Of a DNA stretch of 64,000 nucleotides, positions 38,001 through 48,407 are shown in pieces. The DNA lies in the NCBI GenBank assembly GCA_018894105.1, contig CM032123.1:2047001-2111000 (forward strand), written 5' to 3'. Made by a program: the position numbers and the translations under genes. Positions within the stretch are counted from its first letter, which is position 1, and each line of letters begins with the position of its first letter. The notes below the pieces were generated by a model. It was not told where the DNA came from. It ran no database searches and saw nothing but the letters and a program-made list of their open reading frames with translations. This DNA comes from Jacaranda mimosifolia (Eukaryota > Streptophyta > Magnoliopsida > Lamiales > Bignoniaceae).

Positions 38001-39495
38001 TACAATATTTTGGCACGCCCAATCGGACAATCTCTACCTCTGATCTATTTCTTTCATCAAGATTGAAGTATCATGGCCGCCAAAAAGAATGTAGCGTTGA
38101 AAATTACTACCTCAAATTCCTCAAGTGCGGGAGCAAGAAGCGTTGGCGTCATCACAAGAAGTTGCAACCATCTTTAGAGGCGGCTCCTTCACTTCGCTTG
38201 TTGCAGGCATATTTGAAAAAACGGAGAGAAAAGAAAAAAATCTCAAATACTTCAAGTCTTGTCTCTTTCGTGGATAATTGACATATTTTTCGTCAAGTCT
38301 TGAAGTTGGGGCATTTGTAGACATATTAATTTTAGCCAATAGAGAAGTGACGTATGTAAAATAATATACTAGATATTAATTTAAAATTTCTATTTATTTC
38401 TTGGAATTTATTAAATTTAATTCCAAAAGATAAATAGTTTATTTTAATTAATACTCTAGTATTTATTTTATACTCAAATCAAATATTAACAAGTGTCAAA
38501 GATGAAGTATCTATGTCTTACCGAGACATAATTTGGAATTTGTTATCCTCTTGCCTAGCAGGCAAAGATTTACCTAAGTAGAAAGGATGATTCATTCAGA
38601 TTGACATGAGAGTCCAACTATGGACCAATCAAATCAAAAATATTTGATATTATCTTTTGATATTTGATATTATCTTTTGATACTTGATATTATCTCTTGA
38701 TATTTGAAATTATTTTATCAAAGAGATAACCATCAAAAAAGTCCAAGTCAATCTGAAAGTGTCTCATCAAGCATCTATATAAAGGGGTTGATCAAAACTC
38801 GTTCAACACACAACACAAATCCTAACAAGTGAGAGAAACTTTGAAGCAGTCCAGCAATTCTCTCTAGCAAATTTGAAGAGATCCACGGTATTCAAAACAT
38901 TTTTCGCGGAGCTCATCATATTTTGGCGTTTGATTCGAGATTAAGGTGCGAAGCCCTCGAATTAGTTTTATTTTCTTTAAACCAAATTCAAGGAGATCTA
39001 CGACGTTTAAGGCGGTCAAGATCATATTTGGAAGAGAAGAATCAGATGATTAGATTAAAAGTTAAATCCACAATTAATAGATTTTAATTTATTTTATTTG
39101 TACGATTTTTCTTATCTTGTATTGATTTTGTAAACGAAGAATTTGAACTTACAATGGTACTGACTAACAAAGATCATATAGGATATTAGGTCGAATTCGG
39201 ATATAAATTTTGATAATCGAATTTGAATTCGAATATGACTGATCCAATCCAAATTCAACCCGTTGACAATCCTACATTTAGAGATGATAGCCTTGCCAAA
39301 TCTTTATTACATGTTTGTATCCTTGGATTCCAAAAAATAAATAAAAATAAGAATAATATTGAAATGATATTTTGTTTGTAGTATTTCTTACTATTATTAA
39401 CACCCAATAAGTAACTTTGCATTGTTGAGTAGCTAATTGGCTCACTGGTGTCGATCTGGATTCAAATTTTAATGAATTTTTTATTTGCCGCTTGT

Positions 39496-39541
<46 letters not shown>

Positions 39542-40613
39542 TCTTTACATCTAAGAGGATGTTTGGGATCAAGTGATCTATGGCCCAATGGCATTAGTCT
39601 CCCACATGATGATTATTACCTTTACATCTAAGAGGATGTTTGGGGTCAAGTGGACTATGGCCCAATGGCAGAAGTCTCCCACATGATGTGGAAGGTCAGG
39701 AGTTCGAGCCCTAACGTACTCCTAATATGCGTGTGTGTGTATAAATTTTAAAAAGAAAAAAAAAGAGGGTGATGTTTGGATAAGATGCTCAAAATATTTT
39801 ATAAAATGTTAAAAAGTATTCGGTAATTTTTTTTCTAAAAAAGAGCTTATAAGATTTTAAAATAAAATATTATAATTTTATAATCTCTTTTGAAAAAAAA
39901 AAATATTAATAAGATCGTAACTTATTTTTAAAATTTTAACAAGCTCTTCTAATTTTAACTATTTTAATTAAAAAATTGTTATCACTAACATCTTGTAAAT
40001 TTTAAGACCTTATTTTATTTAAACACTTCAATAATTTATTTTTAAAATAAGATCTAACATCTGATAAATTTTAAAAATATTTTATAAAATATAAAAACTT
40101 ATAAAATCTTTTAAATAAGTTTAATCGAATACCTTCTATATATCATATAAAATGTGTGAAATATGATGGCACTCACATTTCCAATCATAGTGTAAGGACG
40201 AGTAAATATGTAGATATTTTCCAATAGCTTAAAAAGTTCACCAAACGGGGATCGATTCGACTGCTGCTGCTGCTCTAATTCTGAGTTCCTTGGGAGAACT
40301 ATTTCTTGCTCTATGCTTGTATTAATAATCTTTCCCGTCTCATCGTTTAAAGCTCTGATCCGCCCGCCGTAACTGTATTCCAGAGGCGGCGGCCAATATC
40401 TCCGGCGAAAACTGCCGTCGGAAATTCTTCTTTGCTCCGGCGGGACTGGAAAGAATTGTGTGTTGAATCCTGCACAGGCTGCAAAAATGCATGAAATTTT
40501 AAGGAAAAATTACTTAGAACTTAATAATGGTGATGGTTTGATGAAAGAAAGAACGGACCATTTTTTCTTGCCAAGGAAGGAGATGCCGGCGAACGTGCAA
40601 ATGTGAGAATCAT
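32062..40613 (-). CDS. Aromatic (flavonoid/phenolic-type) prenyltransferase, UbiA family, 12 exons
   Basis: This family transfers a prenyl group from an isoprenoid diphosphate to an aromatic acceptor in the plastid membrane. Exons, minus strand: 1 from 40,613 (end unresolved); 2 40,478-40,177; 3 36,503-36,420; 4 35,974-35,900; 5 33,974-33,891; 6 33,803-33,714; 7 33,329-33,228; 8 33,133-33,038; 9 32,911-32,837; 10 32,751-32,662; 11 32,555-32,457; 12 32,103-32,062. Exons 3-12 are all phase 0 with GT-AG borders and give 278 residues. The first Asp motif NQIYDVEID (exon 4), VNKPYLPLASG (exon 5) and the second motif KDIPDIDGD across exons 8/9 are intact; the end is EYLLVPFVR. LASG rather than IAAG favours the specialised-metabolism branch over the tocopherol enzyme. 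Exon 1 is a concern: from MILTFARSPASPS the frame hits TAA before the best donor. Intron 2 is 3.7 kb of nested insertions. Acceptor and donor specificity cannot be read from sequence. Confidence 0.88.
35122..35427. mobile_element. MITE of the GTGTTTGG...CTTATAAG family (intron 4)
   Basis: Inverted ends GGATGTTTACCTAAGCTTATAA and AATTTAGCCAAATACC surround sequence in which ATCTTATAA motifs recur in both orientations. It is the same family as 39,765-40,138, 50,937-51,299 and 55,100-55,416. Non-coding. Confidence 0.6.
35440..35793. mobile_element. MITE homologous to 47,512-47,835 (intron 4)
   Basis: Similar in inverted orientation to the MITE at 47,512-47,835, sharing CACCTACAACCT, AATAACCTATATAT and TAAACCAAA segments. 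It ends with ATTAAACCAAACATGCC. No coding sequence. Confidence 0.65.
36536..39274. mobile_element. hAT-type MITE with TTCGAAT arrays, split by an LTR element (intron 2)
   Basis: Outer ends GGGCTCTTAATTGATCGAATT and, inverted, TAGGATTGTCAACGGGTTGAATT lie within CATTCAGA/CATTTAGA (7 of 8) duplications. Both arms (36,550-37,106 and 39,159-39,270) carry AATTCGGATAT / GAATTCGAATAT repeats. The centre is interrupted by an LTR element at 37,107-39,153. It lies in intron 2 of the prenyltransferase. Confidence 0.75.
37107..39153 (+). mobile_element. gag-deleted LTR element (TRIM/LARD-like) nested in the MITE
   Basis: Direct repeats of 898 bp (37,107-38,004) and 838 bp (38,316-39,153) begin TGTAGACATATTAAT and end CTTACA, with ATGAT/ATGGT (4 of 5) flanks. 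The 311-bp interior opens with TTTTGGCACGCCC, a PBS-like sequence, and ends with AAGTTGGGG before the second repeat. It retains a 34-codon ORF (38,073-38,177), MAAKKNVALK...GVITRS, resembling the N-terminus of Ty3/gypsy gag proteins, then a stop. Both LTRs hold internal repeats around TCCACGGCGTTCAAGGCGTT and TTTGATATT. A truncated single LTR of this family is at 40,805-41,617. Confidence 0.82.
39542..39765 (+). mobile_element. tRNA-derived SINE with a tandemly repeated head
   Basis: The second copy has a box A-like TGGCCCAATGGCAGAAGT and a box B-like GAGTTCGAGCCC spaced as in a Pol III promoter, then CCTAATATGCGTGTGTGTG and an A-rich tail. About 70 bp of the head (TCTTTACATCTAAGAGG through CTCCCACATGATG) is repeated in front of it. 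Related to the SINE at 51,737-51,852. It is absent from the matching intron position in copy 1 (about 385-400). Confidence 0.7.
39765..40138. mobile_element. MITE of the GTGTTTGG...CTTATAAG family (intron 2)
   Basis: It starts AGGGTGATGTTTGGATAAGATG and ends GTTTAATCGAATACCTTC, which are inverted relatives. The interior is rich in TTATAAGAT and ATCTTATAA. Copy 1 lacks it at the equivalent site, so it inserted after duplication. Confidence 0.65.
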
Positions 40614-40804
40614 AATTAGTCACTCCTTGAGAAAAACAAAGCAAATATTCTCTGTTTTCAGTTAGTGAGAAATGATGAAAATGCACCAAGAATGGTTCGT
40701 GGGTGCGTGTGTATATTGAAAGGATCAGTTTAAACTATTGATTTTTTTCTTTTTTGGCCTTGTTCGTGTTTTCTGTAATAAATTCCAATTTTTAAAGTAC
40801 TTTC

Positions 40805-41617
40805 AAAATAATATGCCAGATATTAATTTAAAATTTTTATTTATTTTTTGAAATTTATTAAATTTAATTCTAAAAGATAAATAATTTATTTTAATTAATA
40901 CTCTATTATTTATTTTATACTCAAATTAAATATTGACAAATGTCAAGTATGAAGTATCTATGTCTATGGACCAAGCAAATCAAAGATATTTGATTTTATC
41001 TCTTGATATTTGATATTATATTTTGATACTTGATATTATCTCTTGATATTTGATATTATTTTTTCAAAAAGATAACCATCGAAAAAGTTCAAATCAATCT
41101 CGAAATCTCCCATCAGACATCTATATAAATGGAGTAATTAAAGTTCATTCAACACACAGCACAAATCCTAGCAAATGAGAGAAACTTTGAAGTAATTCAG
41201 CAATTCTCTCCAACAAATTTGGACAAATGCACGGTGTTCAAAGCATTTTTTGCAGAGCTCATCATATTCTGACGTTTGATTCGAAATTAAAGTGCGAAGC
41301 CCTCAAATTGACGTTATTTTCTTCAAATCAAATTCAAGGAGATCCATGGCGTTCAAGACGTTCTTCGCGAAGCTCACCACATTTTGGTACTTGATTCGAA
41401 ATTAAGGTGCAAAACCCTCGAGTTAGCATTATTTTCTTCAAATCAAATTCAAGGAGATCTACAGCATTCAAGGCGTTCAAGATCATATTTGAAATGGAAG
41501 AATCAAAGAAGTAGATTAGAGATTAAATTCACAATTGATATATTTTAATTTTATTTTATTTGTATAATTTTTTTGTCTTGTAATTTTAATTTTGCAGATA
41601 AAGAAGTTGCACTTACA
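40805..41617 (+). mobile_element. Truncated solo LTR of the 37,107 family
   Basis: Matches the LTRs at 37,107-38,004 and 38,316-39,153 from about 50 bp after their start to their CTTACA end. Copy 1 (about 1,088-1,098) has AAAGTACTGTTGAATAAGTG where this sits, so the insertion is specific to unit B and removed a few bases. Confidence 0.8.
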
Positions 41618-41718
41618 AAGTGTTCATATTCTATAAAGCTAATATCCGAACATTATTTTATTTCTCCAAAACACTATTTGCAAATGTATTAAAATTTTAT
41701 CTATAAAAAAAAGGTAAT

Positions 41719-42177
41719 GTTTGGTTATGTTTTATGTTTGATTTTAATATTTATTTTGGGAGAATAAATGCTGTAAGTGGAATTGAGGAATGTGAAAGTT
41801 GTATTGGAATGGGATATAATGGATTTTTTGTTATGTTTTGGGGAATAATTAACAATTTATTTTTTGAATTTTTGGTAAATTTGTTTATATCTTGGGGGGA
41901 GACATTTTTTACTGTTACAGTCAAATCAATACTTTTTTGTTAGGTTTTTGGGATGAAAATGGAATTGAGTAATTTTTTTATTGTAAGAATAATAATACAA
42001 TATATATGATATATATGTATGTATATATTGGAAAATGAGAAAGTTTTTGAGATAATAAATAATTGAAGAGGGTATTTTGGAAAAATCTATTTTAGTATTT
42101 TTGAGGAAAAATGAGTGTATATTTGATTATGTTTTTTCAAAACAAAATTGTTTTGGAAAACATAACCAAACACTCCC
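41719..42177. mobile_element. MITE with GTTTGGTTATGTTTT ends
   Basis: The inverted ends GTTTGGTTATGTTTTATG and AAAACATAACCAAAC match well. Unit A has no counterpart between about 1,190 and 1,215. A related copy lies at about 50,350-50,855, sharing TGTAACAGTCAAAT and the TTTATTGTAA...AATAATAA segment. The plus-strand ORF inside is not a gene. Confidence 0.7.
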
Positions 42178-43215
42178 AAAGTATATTTAAAAAGTCAATT
42201 TTACTCCACTAATCCAATAAAAAAAATAATTGATGTGATATCTAAATAAAATTTAAAAGCTATTTCATTTTAAAATATTCTCCAACAACCCATAAAATAA
42301 TAACAAACAAGCATCGTATTCCACAAACTCATTGTCAAAATACATTCTCCCAAAATATTTTCTCCAAAACATCTAAAACATAACCAAACAAATCCCTAAT
42401 TTTCGTCAACTCATTTTTTTTTATTAAATCTATTATCATATCTACCTTGGCTGGGTTGGTGGGTAAACTTGTAAACGAATGAGGTAGCCACAAAGCCCAA
42501 ATACTTAATAAAATTTTAGTATATATAAAAAAAAAATTATGTCTAGTGTTAGTGGGGAAGCACATATTGTTGTTATTCTTTGTTTTTCAAGAGTTGACTT
42601 ATTTGAAATGAATAATGGTCTCTATATATAGTTTTGGATAATTCTCACCTCTTGAGTTAACTTTTGAGGTGAGTTAGACTTAAAGTCCATTTTTTAATAA
42701 CTCTCGACTTTATAATTAAATTAAATAACATTTAAAATGCTACTTAATATCATCCCATTATTTCATAATCCCATATTTGTATATAATTGACGTTATAACT
42801 TTATACCATAATTTTAGCAATCGTCGAAATTAATTCAATTCAAAATAATAATAATAACTAGTTGTAATAACAAGACAATAGTAATACTAGTTATAGGAAC
42901 AATATGGATAACTAGTTGTAATTTTGAATTATCAATGAGACATGGTGAAAATGGCCTATATTATAATCAATTTTCAGGCTTACGCATAATAAAAGAAAAT
43001 GTTGAATTGTTCAGCTTGAAATGCTTGGACCATTTCGCTTGACGATGGTTCTTTGGACTTTGTAACATCCCACCTCGAGTATTAATTTTTTTTATAGGTA
43101 AATATTGATCTAATATATATAAAAATGAAATGCAAGAAGTAAAAGCTTAAGTAACATTAAAAAATAAATAAATAAATAAGAAGATAAATTAAAATTAGTA
43201 CTACCTCACGTAATT

Positions 43216-43812
43216 AGTATTCGAAAAATCGGACCGTTCATTGAACCGAAAAACTTATCGATTCACAATTTTGGACCATAATTGAACTGCAATTGAACCG
43301 TGATGTTATAAATATAAAATATATATATTTATATTATATATTACTTAAAAATTAATAAAATATCAAAATATTAAACATCAAGAGCTTAAATAATATTGTC
43401 TAACATTACAATTCAAATTTCACAATTCATATTATAAATGATCACAATAATTTAAATATTTCAAGTTAAAGTTTAAAGTTGAGAGTATGTAAGTTAATTT
43501 TAAAGTCTAAACTCCAAACCAAGACCTTTTTTTACTCTTAGATAGCTTGTGAGGTGTACCTTAGCCTTTAAACTTTATACTTACACAAAAAATTAAAAAA
43601 TTAATTTCATTAAAAATTAAACAAAAAAAAATCACTCTAGTTCAATTAAACCGTGAGTAGTTCACCGGTTCACTGGTCCAACCGGCCGGTTTGAACGATT
43701 TTAAACAAATAGAGCTTTTTTAGAGTTTTTCGATTTTTTGAGAAAACTGCACCGATTAGCCGGTCAATCAATTGTCCGATCAGCTAGTCCGGTTCAAATT
43801 TTTAAACCATGC
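43216..43812. mobile_element. hAT-type MITE with GAACCG arrays, unit B only
   Basis: Target duplications are ACGTAATT (left) and GTGTGATC (right); the unfilled site in unit A at about 4,372-4,379 is GTGTAATC. The arms contain repeated TGAACCG / CGGTTCA blocks in inverted arrangement. It is related to the element at 44,891-45,475. No ORF. Confidence 0.82.
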
Positions 43813-43836
43813 GTGTGATCATTATATGAGGGCCAA

Positions 43837-43878
43837 CGTTCTTTGTATAGGAATTAGTAAATACTCTGCATATATAAG
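43837..43878 (-). pseudogene. Orphan last exon of a prenyltransferase
   Basis: After a TTTTTGCAG acceptor the minus strand reads LIYAEYLLIPIQR, matching LMYVEYLLVPFVR of the intact gene, but the terminal stop is lost and reading continues a few codons. The adjoining intron is also shared with the intact gene. No other exon of this copy was found between here and 45,480. Confidence 0.7.
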
Positions 43879-44890
43879 CTGCAAAAACAACACATTAGTT
43901 GCTTCACTTTAAAGTGAAACAAAAATTAAAGATTATGTATTTTCATTTCGATATTAATATCCAGGTCTTTTTTTTTTAATTTTATTTGATTTAAGCATCG
44001 AATGATTTAATTGAGAATCATCTGAAAAATTTAACGCTCTTATAATTGCAAATCAATTTCTTTTTTACACTTTGGAATCTAACATTTTGATATTAATATT
44101 AATTTCACTTTGTATCTACCTTGTTTGACTTAAACAACAAAAGATTTTAAATCATGCATTTTTATTCGACCAACAACCTTAACCGTCTTACATTAATTGC
44201 AAGGTCAAATTCTTTCTTTAGACTTTGAAAATCTAGTATTTTTTAATATTAATATCAGATCATCCTCCACATCCATATATCAAAGCCAAGTAAATTATTT
44301 TTGAAAATGATAGAAAATACTTTTTTATATATGGTATTTTTCGCACTAATTAAAACCCAGGAGTAACCATTTGCATTTATTCTAAAACATAGGAAATGTT
44401 CCGCATATCAAATCCAAATCATATTTAAGATAATGAAAGCATTTTCCCACTAATTAAAACGTACAAGTAAACTATGACCCATGAATTCGGCGGATTCCCC
44501 CACTTTGATTTTATTTTATGAATAAATATTGAATGCAAAGAATTTTCAATAACTTGATAATCATTTTAAATTATGTGTTACTTTAAATATTATATAACTA
44601 TATTTAATCAAGTATTACTAGAAATATTTTAAATCAAAAGTAACAAAATTGTGAACACTCATAAGAATGAAGAAATTAAATATATGCGGTCTAGTTTGCA
44701 ATGAGAAACACCAAAATATTACCACTAATTTAATTCAAGATGCCCAAAAAAATTATATATATACAATAGATATAATTACACAAGCACTAATCATTCATAT
44801 ATAAAAAACATCATAACATACGAGGAAACTACTCCGTAATTAAATATAGAATATATAAATATTATTTTGTTTAACATCATTAATCTCATT

Positions 44891-45475
44891 CAGTGTTCAA
44901 AAAATCGGACCATTCATTGAACTGAAAATTTTATTGGTTCATAATTCACTGGTTCAATCGTTGGTCGGACCATAATTGAACCGCAATTGAACCGTGACGT
45001 CATAATTACGAAATATATATATATTTATATTATATATATTACTTAAAAATTAATAAATGCTACAATATAAAACATAAAGAGCTTAAATGATATTATCTAA
45101 CATCACAATCTAAATTTCACAATTCATATTATAAATTATCACAACAATTTAAATAGCTTAAATCTGAAGTTTAAAGTTGAGAATTTGTGAGTTAATTCTA
45201 AAGTTTAAACTCTAAACTAAGACTTTTTTTACTTTTAGATAGCTTGTGAGGTATACCTTAGCCTTCAAACTTTGTACTTAAACAAAAAAATTAAAAAAAA
45301 TTAAAAGAAAAAAATCAGTTCTGTTCAATTGAACCACGAGCGGTTTATCGGTCCACCAATCCCGACCGCCCGGTCTGAACGACTTTAACAAAATATGGCA
45401 TTTATTTATTTTTTTGATTTTTTGAGAAAATTGGACCGTTTCGCCGGCCGGCCTGGTTTTATTTTTTAAACAGTG
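44891..45475. mobile_element. hAT-type MITE with GAACCG arrays
   Basis: The ends CAGTGTTCAAAAAATCGG and, inverted, CACTGTTTAAAAAATAAAACC lie within ATCTCATT/ATCTCATC (7 of 8). Subterminal TTGAACCG and CCGGTC blocks recur in both arms. Non-coding. Confidence 0.85.
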
Positions 45476-45836
45476 ATCTCATCATTAAATCAATAATCTA
45501 TGGCCTCATTTGATACCTGCTAGTAGCAGATATAGTGGTGTCCAATGTCCTTTAATCGCCTGTTTGATTCATACTATTAATACCACAGGCCAGCCCGCAA
45601 AAAAGGAGAAGCCTGGTACTGTTGTAGATATTACATGCTGTTCAAATTTTGGCTCCTTGGGTGTGATTAAGGAATTTGGGAACTACTCAACAACACAATG
45701 TGTGCTGAAAAGTCAAACGAACCCTTCTTTCTTCATGTTACTATTACATTTTTACCCTCCAATTCACGAGCTCAAGTAAGCTGAAAACGAAATTGGGTGA
45801 AGACTCAGGGCTTGTTTGATTTACTCCTTCTTGCAA

Positions 45837-46260
45837 ATTATAATTGAAATTTTATAATTTATATATTGGAAATTAAATTTTTAAATTTTGAAAATTCATA
45901 ATTTATATATTGAAAATCATAATTTATATATTGAAAATTTATAATTTATATATTGAAAATTAAAATTTGAAAATTCATAATTTATATATTGAAAATTAAA
46001 ATTTATATATTGAAAATTGATAATTTATATAATGAAAATTTATAATTTATATATTGAAAATTGAAAATTTATATAATGAAAATTTATAATTTATATATTG
46101 AAAATTAAAATTTTAAATTTTGAAAATTCATAATTTATATATTGAAAATTTATAATTTATATATTGAAAATTAAAAATTTATATTTTTAAAAATCATAAT
46201 TTATATATTGAAATTTATATTTTATATATTGAAAATTGATAATTTATACTAAGTGTGAAA
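45837..46260. repeat. AT-rich minisatellite
   Basis: About 20 units of a roughly 21-bp motif around AATTTATATATTGAAAAT, with frequent one- or two-base slips and occasional inverted-looking units. It lies between GGGCTTGTTTGATT (about 45,808) and CCAATCAAACATATG (about 46,370), which could be ends of a host MITE. Confidence 0.9.
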
Positions 46261-46835
46261 AATGAAAATTTTAGATTAATTTATATAAATGTATACATAT
46301 ATATAATTTAAATGCTATGTATATGTATTTTTTTGCAAAGGCAAAATAGTCATCTATAATGTAGTAGGCCCAATCAAACATATGATATCAAATTATTAGA
46401 GATTTCAATAATACCTAATTTATATCACAATCTCTCCTATTAAACAAAATAATAAATAATCCAATTTCACACAATTATCCACTATTACAATGCCACTACT
46501 ATTCAAATTCTATATCAAACATTGCTTATAACAATTATTAACCATTATTCCATTACATACATTCATCCAATTAATATTTATCTAAACGTTATTATTTATA
46601 CTTGACAAGGTTTAAGAATAATAGCTTTTGACGGTTGTAAAATTAATTCTTACAAAATATTTGTATGCTGAAGTTAATTATTATGCAAATCAATTTTTGA
46701 AGAATTACTTTTTTAAATACTTGGCAAAATTCATCCTAGACAGAGGACCCAGTGGCAATTCCTTGCTACAAATAAGCCCACGCCAATTTTTTAGCCCAAT
46801 CACATTGCAATTTGCATAACCGCGATGTTTTCAAT

Positions 46836-47452
46836 TAGGAGTGTTCAAATTCAATTCAATCCAAAAAAAAAAACCGACGAACCGATCCAAAAAATCGAAA
46901 ATCGATCAAAACCGAACTTTTTTGGATTGAATTGGATTTGTTTTCTTAAAACCGATTGGATTGGATCGATTTTCGGTTTTAATCTAAAAAACCGATCCAA
47001 TCCAAACTAAACCAAAATTTATATACTAATAATATAAAAAATATATATCTTAATTGTAAAATACACAAATAAATTAAAATAAACTAAACTTATGATTCTT
47101 TCACTTTCAAAAATCAAATATATATATGGATAATTATTGTGGACTTATAACTTTATAGTTGTGTGTTCTTACATAATTTAACTTTCACAAGATTAGTGTG
47201 ATATGATAGCTAAATAAAATTTACAAATTGATTGATTAAATTAGTTTACTTATCAATTGTAATTTGTCAAATATTTCAATTAAATATTTAAATTGAAAAA
47301 TCGATTAACCGATCCAATCCAAACCGATTTAAAATGGATTGGATTGGATCAGATTTACAATAAAAGTCCAACCGATCCAATATAAATTACATAGTTTGGA
47401 TCGGTTGGCTTTTGTTTCAAAACCGATCCAAACCGAACCGCGAACACCCCTA
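46836..47452. mobile_element. hAT-type MITE with CCGATCCAA arrays
   Basis: The inverted ends TAGGAGTGTTCA and (inverted) TAGGGGTGTTCG are flanked by TTTTCAAT/TTTTCAAG (7 of 8). Each arm is made of AACCGATCCAA / TTGGATCGG repeats. A 61-residue plus-strand ORF inside is a reading of these repeats. Confidence 0.87.
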
Positions 47453-47511
47453 TTTTCAAGTCAACTTGGCATTGTAGCCCATCTGAATTTTGGATATGGG
47501 GCTAATTAGGA

Positions 47512-47835
47512 GGCCCCATTTGGTTTCATTTTCATTTTTAATTTTCATTTTCATCATTTTTAAAATTTGAAAAGTTAGTTAATAAAAATAAATTAAAAAT
47601 AAGTTTGTATTTGAATGAATTATTGGAAAAGTAATGATTATGTTGGTTTTAATAGGTTGTAGGTGGAAAGAAATAGAAATAATTGAATAGAGAGTGAAGA
47701 TATATAGGTTATTGGAGAATGTAATTTGAGAATGAAAATGATGTTGGGTGAAAATGTATAAAAAGTGATGTGTTTGATTTTTGGGAATAGTAGAAAATGG
47801 AAAAGAGGGCTATGGAAATGAAACCAAATGGGGCC
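47512..47835. mobile_element. MITE with near-perfect 20-bp inverted ends
   Basis: The ends GGCCCCATTTGGTTTCATTT and AAATGAAACCAAATGGGGCC are exact inverted repeats over 20 bases. The interior is AT-rich and non-coding. A diverged relative lies inverted at 35,440-35,793. The target duplication is unclear. Confidence 0.85.
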
Positions 47836-48407
47836 TTAATTCAAGTAAAAATGTGACATTGATCTCATTTTCGACCTAGTTTTCATTTGTAATCCAGGTC
47901 CAATTCATTTTCTATTTCATATTGTAAATAAAATTTAAAGGTATAATTTTTTTATATACACATGACGTGCACATAAAACAAAATAAAAGACGAAATACTA
48001 ATCGAAATAAAGAATACAAAATGTTTATAGTTACACGTGAGATTCAATTTATTTCTTGTTCCTCAAACTTTCTTTCTCATCTTCTTTCTGTTCGTAAAAT
48101 TCCTTTTTATTTCTCATTTAATATCAAAAGCATGTCAACATGGATGATCAAGAACAAAGTCGACAAAGAAGAATTCATATTCTGCCTCAATGGTGGAAGG
48201 GGCAACTCAGCCTTGTCTTTCTCTCTTGACTAAAAACTCGGGAGACGATGCTCAAAACACATTCCAGTTGTTCTTGTAATAACGGAACAATGGTAAATTA
48301 TTGTATATATTAAAATTATTAATTATGCCATCAATTTCCTTTCCAATCTCTTCAATTTTTCATATAAGAATACTATAATTTATTCTTGTAGTAATATCTT
48401 TCTTGGA

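Larger units (their letters stand above)
40142..44760. repeat. Segmental duplication, unit B
   Basis: Counterpart of 384-5,357 plus 16,279-16,505. Unit B lacks the Tat element, the 1.6-kb insertion and the 16,529-17,148 MITE. It carries its own insertions: a truncated LTR (40,805-41,617), a MITE (41,719-42,177) and a hAT-type MITE (43,216-43,812). Confidence 0.85.

Noticed and set aside
37922..38281. 119-codon plus-strand ORF
   Set aside because: It crosses an LTR boundary; the believable coding remnant here is the 34-codon gag start in another frame.
45837..46260. Repeat array considered as CRISPR-like
   Set aside because: Units are contiguous and AT-only with no unique spacers, in a plant nuclear context.
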